Positions 6,793 to 8,402 of a DNA stretch of 8,402 nt are shown here, one piece after another. Position numbers and translations under genes: made by a program. This DNA is from an uncultured Erysipelotrichaceae bacterium. Its GTDB lineage: Bacteria; Bacillota_I; Bacilli_A; Erysipelotrichales; Erysipelotrichaceae. The stretch lies in assembly GCA_944325295.1 (NCBI GenBank), contig CALUZL010000085.1:1-8402 (forward strand). The letters run 5' to 3'. Numbering within the stretch: the stretch's first letter is position 1; each line of letters begins with the position of its first letter. The notes under the pieces were generated by a model. It saw nothing but the letters and a program-made list of their open reading frames with translations, did not search any database and was not told the origin of the DNA.

Positions 6793-8165
6793 AGAAAACA
6801 GTCAATGTCATATTGTCCGTCTTCTTATTTCTAATGATGACGATAACGATATTTGCCGAAGATGATTTTTCCGATACCGAGTATTGGGATAATTATTGTG
6901 AAGGTTATCGTTTGTCCGGATCGACTTCGGAGCGCTATCAGACCTGTACCCGCTATCATCGCTACAAGATCGAAGCCAGCCAGAACCGTATCGAAGATCT
7001 GAGAGATACGGTCGAAGGTCTAAAGGGTGATCTTGAAGCGGCTCAGCTTGAGATGGAAAACATCAATAACCAGATAATCGCGATCCAAACTGATATCGAT
7101 TATCAGGAAGCTGAGATAGATGATCTGCAGGATGATATCGACGTCCTAGAGAAAAACATCGACGAAAAAGAAGAAGAAGTCGCCGTTTTAAATGAGCGTG
7201 TCTTGGGCAGGATGAGTGCCAGTCAATCGACGATGCACTTCAACACCTATCTTGACTTCCTTTTGGGAGCTTCAAGCTTTGAAGAGTTGCTCAGAAGAGG
7301 TTATGGCTTAGAGACGATCATGAAAAGTGACGAAGACATGCGCAATGAGCTTCAGGATGTGATCAATTCCTTAAATGATGACAAAGCGGTCTTAGATGAC
7401 CTGATGAGCGATTATCAAGATCGCCTGGCTTATCTCAATCAAAGTAAGGAAGAGATGAGCTATTATCTCGATTACCAAAAACAGATCTACGAAGAGACGA
7501 ATGCTTTGATCGAAGCCACTTACGCCTCGATCGAAGAGGAATATCAGAATTATACCGAACTTGTAAATGCAGCCGACTTTGCTGGCTTGCCTAATAGTGA
7601 AGGCTTTATAAGTCCGATACCGGGAGCAGAGATCTCAGCAGGTACCTGGTACTATCCGGAATCGTTTGGCGGCGGTATCCATCTCGGTGTCGATTTTGCG
7701 GTCGGCATGGGAACTCAGATCTATGCCCCGGCGACCGGAGTCGTCCTTATCACTTCTGATGGCTGTGGTTATGGTCACCTCGGCGACAGTTGTGGTGCCG
7801 AAGGCGGTGGTGAGGTCTATGGTGGAAACCAGGTCTACTTGATGGTCAGTGCCGGCGGTAATATTTACGGCGTTATCTTCTGTCATCTCTTGGCGGGAAC
7901 GATAGCTGTCGAAGAGGGTGACATCGTCATCCAGGGTCAAGAGATCGCCCAAGTTGGATCGAGCGGTAACTCGACCGGTCCGCACAGCCATGTCGAGCTT
8001 TTCTATTTGGGCGAGGGTACTACAGAAGATATCCCTTCCTATCTTGAACGCTACTACACCAAGTCTTTCAACTGTGGTTGGGGATCAGCTGCTTTAAACC
8101 GACTTTGCGAAAACGGCGTCGGTGCACCTTGTCGTCTAAGACCGGAAGAATACTTCAGTGAATGA
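6789..8165 (+). CDS. Secreted coiled-coil M23 (LytM) endopeptidase, probable FtsEX effector
   Basis: The 458-residue product has a signal peptide (MKKTVNVIL start, likely cleavage after A23), two long coiled coils (about 61-145 and 178-257) split by a LGRMSASQ...TYLDFLLGASSFEELLRR segment like the PcsB/CwlO N-terminal domain, and a C-terminal M23 domain (about 275-425). The zinc and catalytic residues look complete: HLGVD (H298, D302), FCHL (H366) and GPHSHVE (H399, H401). It should therefore cut peptide cross-links in peptidoglycan, in contrast to EnvC, the degenerate LytM activator used by E. coli FtsEX. The family model is that FtsX moves the coiled coil to unmask the active site. Eight cysteines occur in the protein (37, 53, 326, 335, 365, 429, 440, 448), unusual for a secreted Bacillota wall enzyme. 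The ATG overlaps the ftsX stop by 4 nt and is preceded by TGAGG (6776-6780). A terminator follows directly. Confidence 0.93.
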   Translation: MKKTVNVILSVFLFLMMTITIFAEDDFSDTEYWDNYCEGYRLSGSTSERYQTCTRYHRYKIEASQNRIEDLRDTVEGLKGDLEAAQLEMENINNQIIAIQTDIDYQEAEIDDLQDDIDVLEKNIDEKEEEVAVLNERVLGRMSASQSTMHFNTYLDFLLGASSFEELLRRGYGLETIMKSDEDMRNELQDVINSLNDDKAVLDDLMSDYQDRLAYLNQSKEEMSYYLDYQKQIYEETNALIEATYASIEEEYQNYTELVNAADFAGLPNSEGFISPIPGAEISAGTWYYPESFGGGIHLGVDFAVGMGTQIYAPATGVVLITSDGCGYGHLGDSCGAEGGGEVYGGNQVYLMVSAGGNIYGVIFCHLLAGTIAVEEGDIVIQGQEIAQVGSSGNSTGPHSHVELFYLGEGTTEDIPSYLERYYTKSFNCGWGSAALNRLCENGVGAPCRLRPEEYFSE

Positions 8166-8167
8166 TC

Positions 8168-8196
8168 AGAGTCTTGCCTAGAGCAAGGCTCTTTTT
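8168..8196 (+). terminator. Intrinsic terminator of the ftsEX-M23 operon
   Basis: The inverted repeat GAGTCTTGC (8169-8177) and GCAAGGCTC (8183-8191) pairs over 9 bp with one G-U, and can be extended by the A-T at 8168/8192. A 5-nt loop separates the arms and TTTTT follows (8192-8196). It begins 3 nt after the peptidase stop codon and separates the operon from the repeat-containing gene. Confidence 0.88.
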
Positions 8197-8208
8197 AAAA
8201 GGTCTTGA

Positions 8209-8237
8209 TTTACTTATGGTTTTTGTGGTGGTATGAT
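8209..8237 (+). promoter_or_regulatory. Promoter of the tetranucleotide-repeat gene, predicting a leaderless start
   Basis: TTTACT (8209-8214) and TATGAT (8232-8237) are 17 nt apart, and the -10 is extended by TGG just before it (TGGTATGAT). Six bases then lead to ATG 8244, the same -10 to ATG distance as at the phosphoesterase gene. No SD is present at a workable distance. The promoter sits directly after the operon terminator, so the repeat ORF appears to be an independent transcription unit. Confidence 0.6.
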
Positions 8238-8243
8238 ATTTTC

Positions 8244-8387
<144 letters not shown>

Positions 8388-8402
8388 CTATGCAATAGTA
8401 AA

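Noticed and set aside
7635..7991. Minus-strand ORF opposite the M23 domain
   Set aside because: The plus strand encodes a conserved catalytic domain here; the antisense frame has no SD, promoter or recognisable motif.
8205..8207. TTG at 8205 as the start of the repeat-containing ORF
   Set aside because: It falls in the -35 region of the predicted promoter and has no SD. The in-frame ATG at 8244 is well spaced from the -10.

Overview
The window looks like a chromosomal segment of a low-GC, Gram-positive-type bacterium (Bacillota). The support is a LtaS-type (lipoteichoic acid synthase-like) sulfatase fold, a DarA/PstA-type cyclic-di-AMP receptor, a YitT-family membrane protein, and an FtsE-FtsX pair followed by a secreted PcsB/CwlO-like hydrolase. 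TGA is used as an ordinary stop (1197-1199, 3003-3005 on the minus strand, 6790-6792), so this is not a Mycoplasma-type genetic code. A relative of the Erysipelotrichia or a similar lineage is plausible, but the sequence alone does not settle it. No insertion sequence, tRNA, rRNA or CRISPR array was seen, and coding density is high.

Layout. 1-1199 (+): 3' part of an LtaS-like alkaline-phosphatase-superfamily enzyme, cut by the left edge. 1284-2633 (+): MATE-family multidrug/metabolite exporter with its own promoter and Shine-Dalgarno (SD) site. 2659-4304 (-): a two-gene operon in which a lipoprotein metallophosphoesterase is followed by the c-di-AMP receptor darA, closed by an intrinsic terminator at 2627-2653. 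4344-5192 (+): YitT-family protein, divergent from the phosphoesterase with only 39 bp between the start codons. 5216-8165 (+): the ftsE-ftsX-M23 peptidase operon with overlapping stop/start codons, closed by a strong terminator at 8168-8196. 8209-8402 (+): a new promoter and the start of an ORF that runs into a tract of 23 AGTC-type tetranucleotide units.

How the genes work together. FtsE (ATPase), FtsX (membrane) and the secreted coiled-coil M23 protein form the expected FtsEX-controlled peptidoglycan hydrolase machine: cytoplasmic ATP hydrolysis gates an extracellular cell-wall hydrolase. Here the hydrolase domain is an M23 domain with an apparently complete active site, on a PcsB/CwlO-like coiled-coil N-terminus. 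The minus-strand operon pairs an intracellular c-di-AMP sensor with a surface phosphoesterase resembling cyclic-nucleotide phosphodiesterases, which suggests, without proving, a shared nucleotide-signalling role.

The two signals most worth a second look are at the level of expression. (1) The AGTC tract at 8289-8382 lies 15 codons inside an ORF. In the present register the ORF stops right after the tract, but loss of one unit would join the start codon to a frame that stays open to the window edge. This is the classic design of a phase-variable contingency gene, here apparently OFF. (2) Four of the five genes that appear to head transcripts (phosphoesterase, yitT, ftsE and the repeat ORF) have a -10 hexamer only 6-8 nt before the ATG and no SD, whereas operon-internal genes have normal SDs. 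This predicts leaderless mRNAs as a regular mode of expression in this organism.
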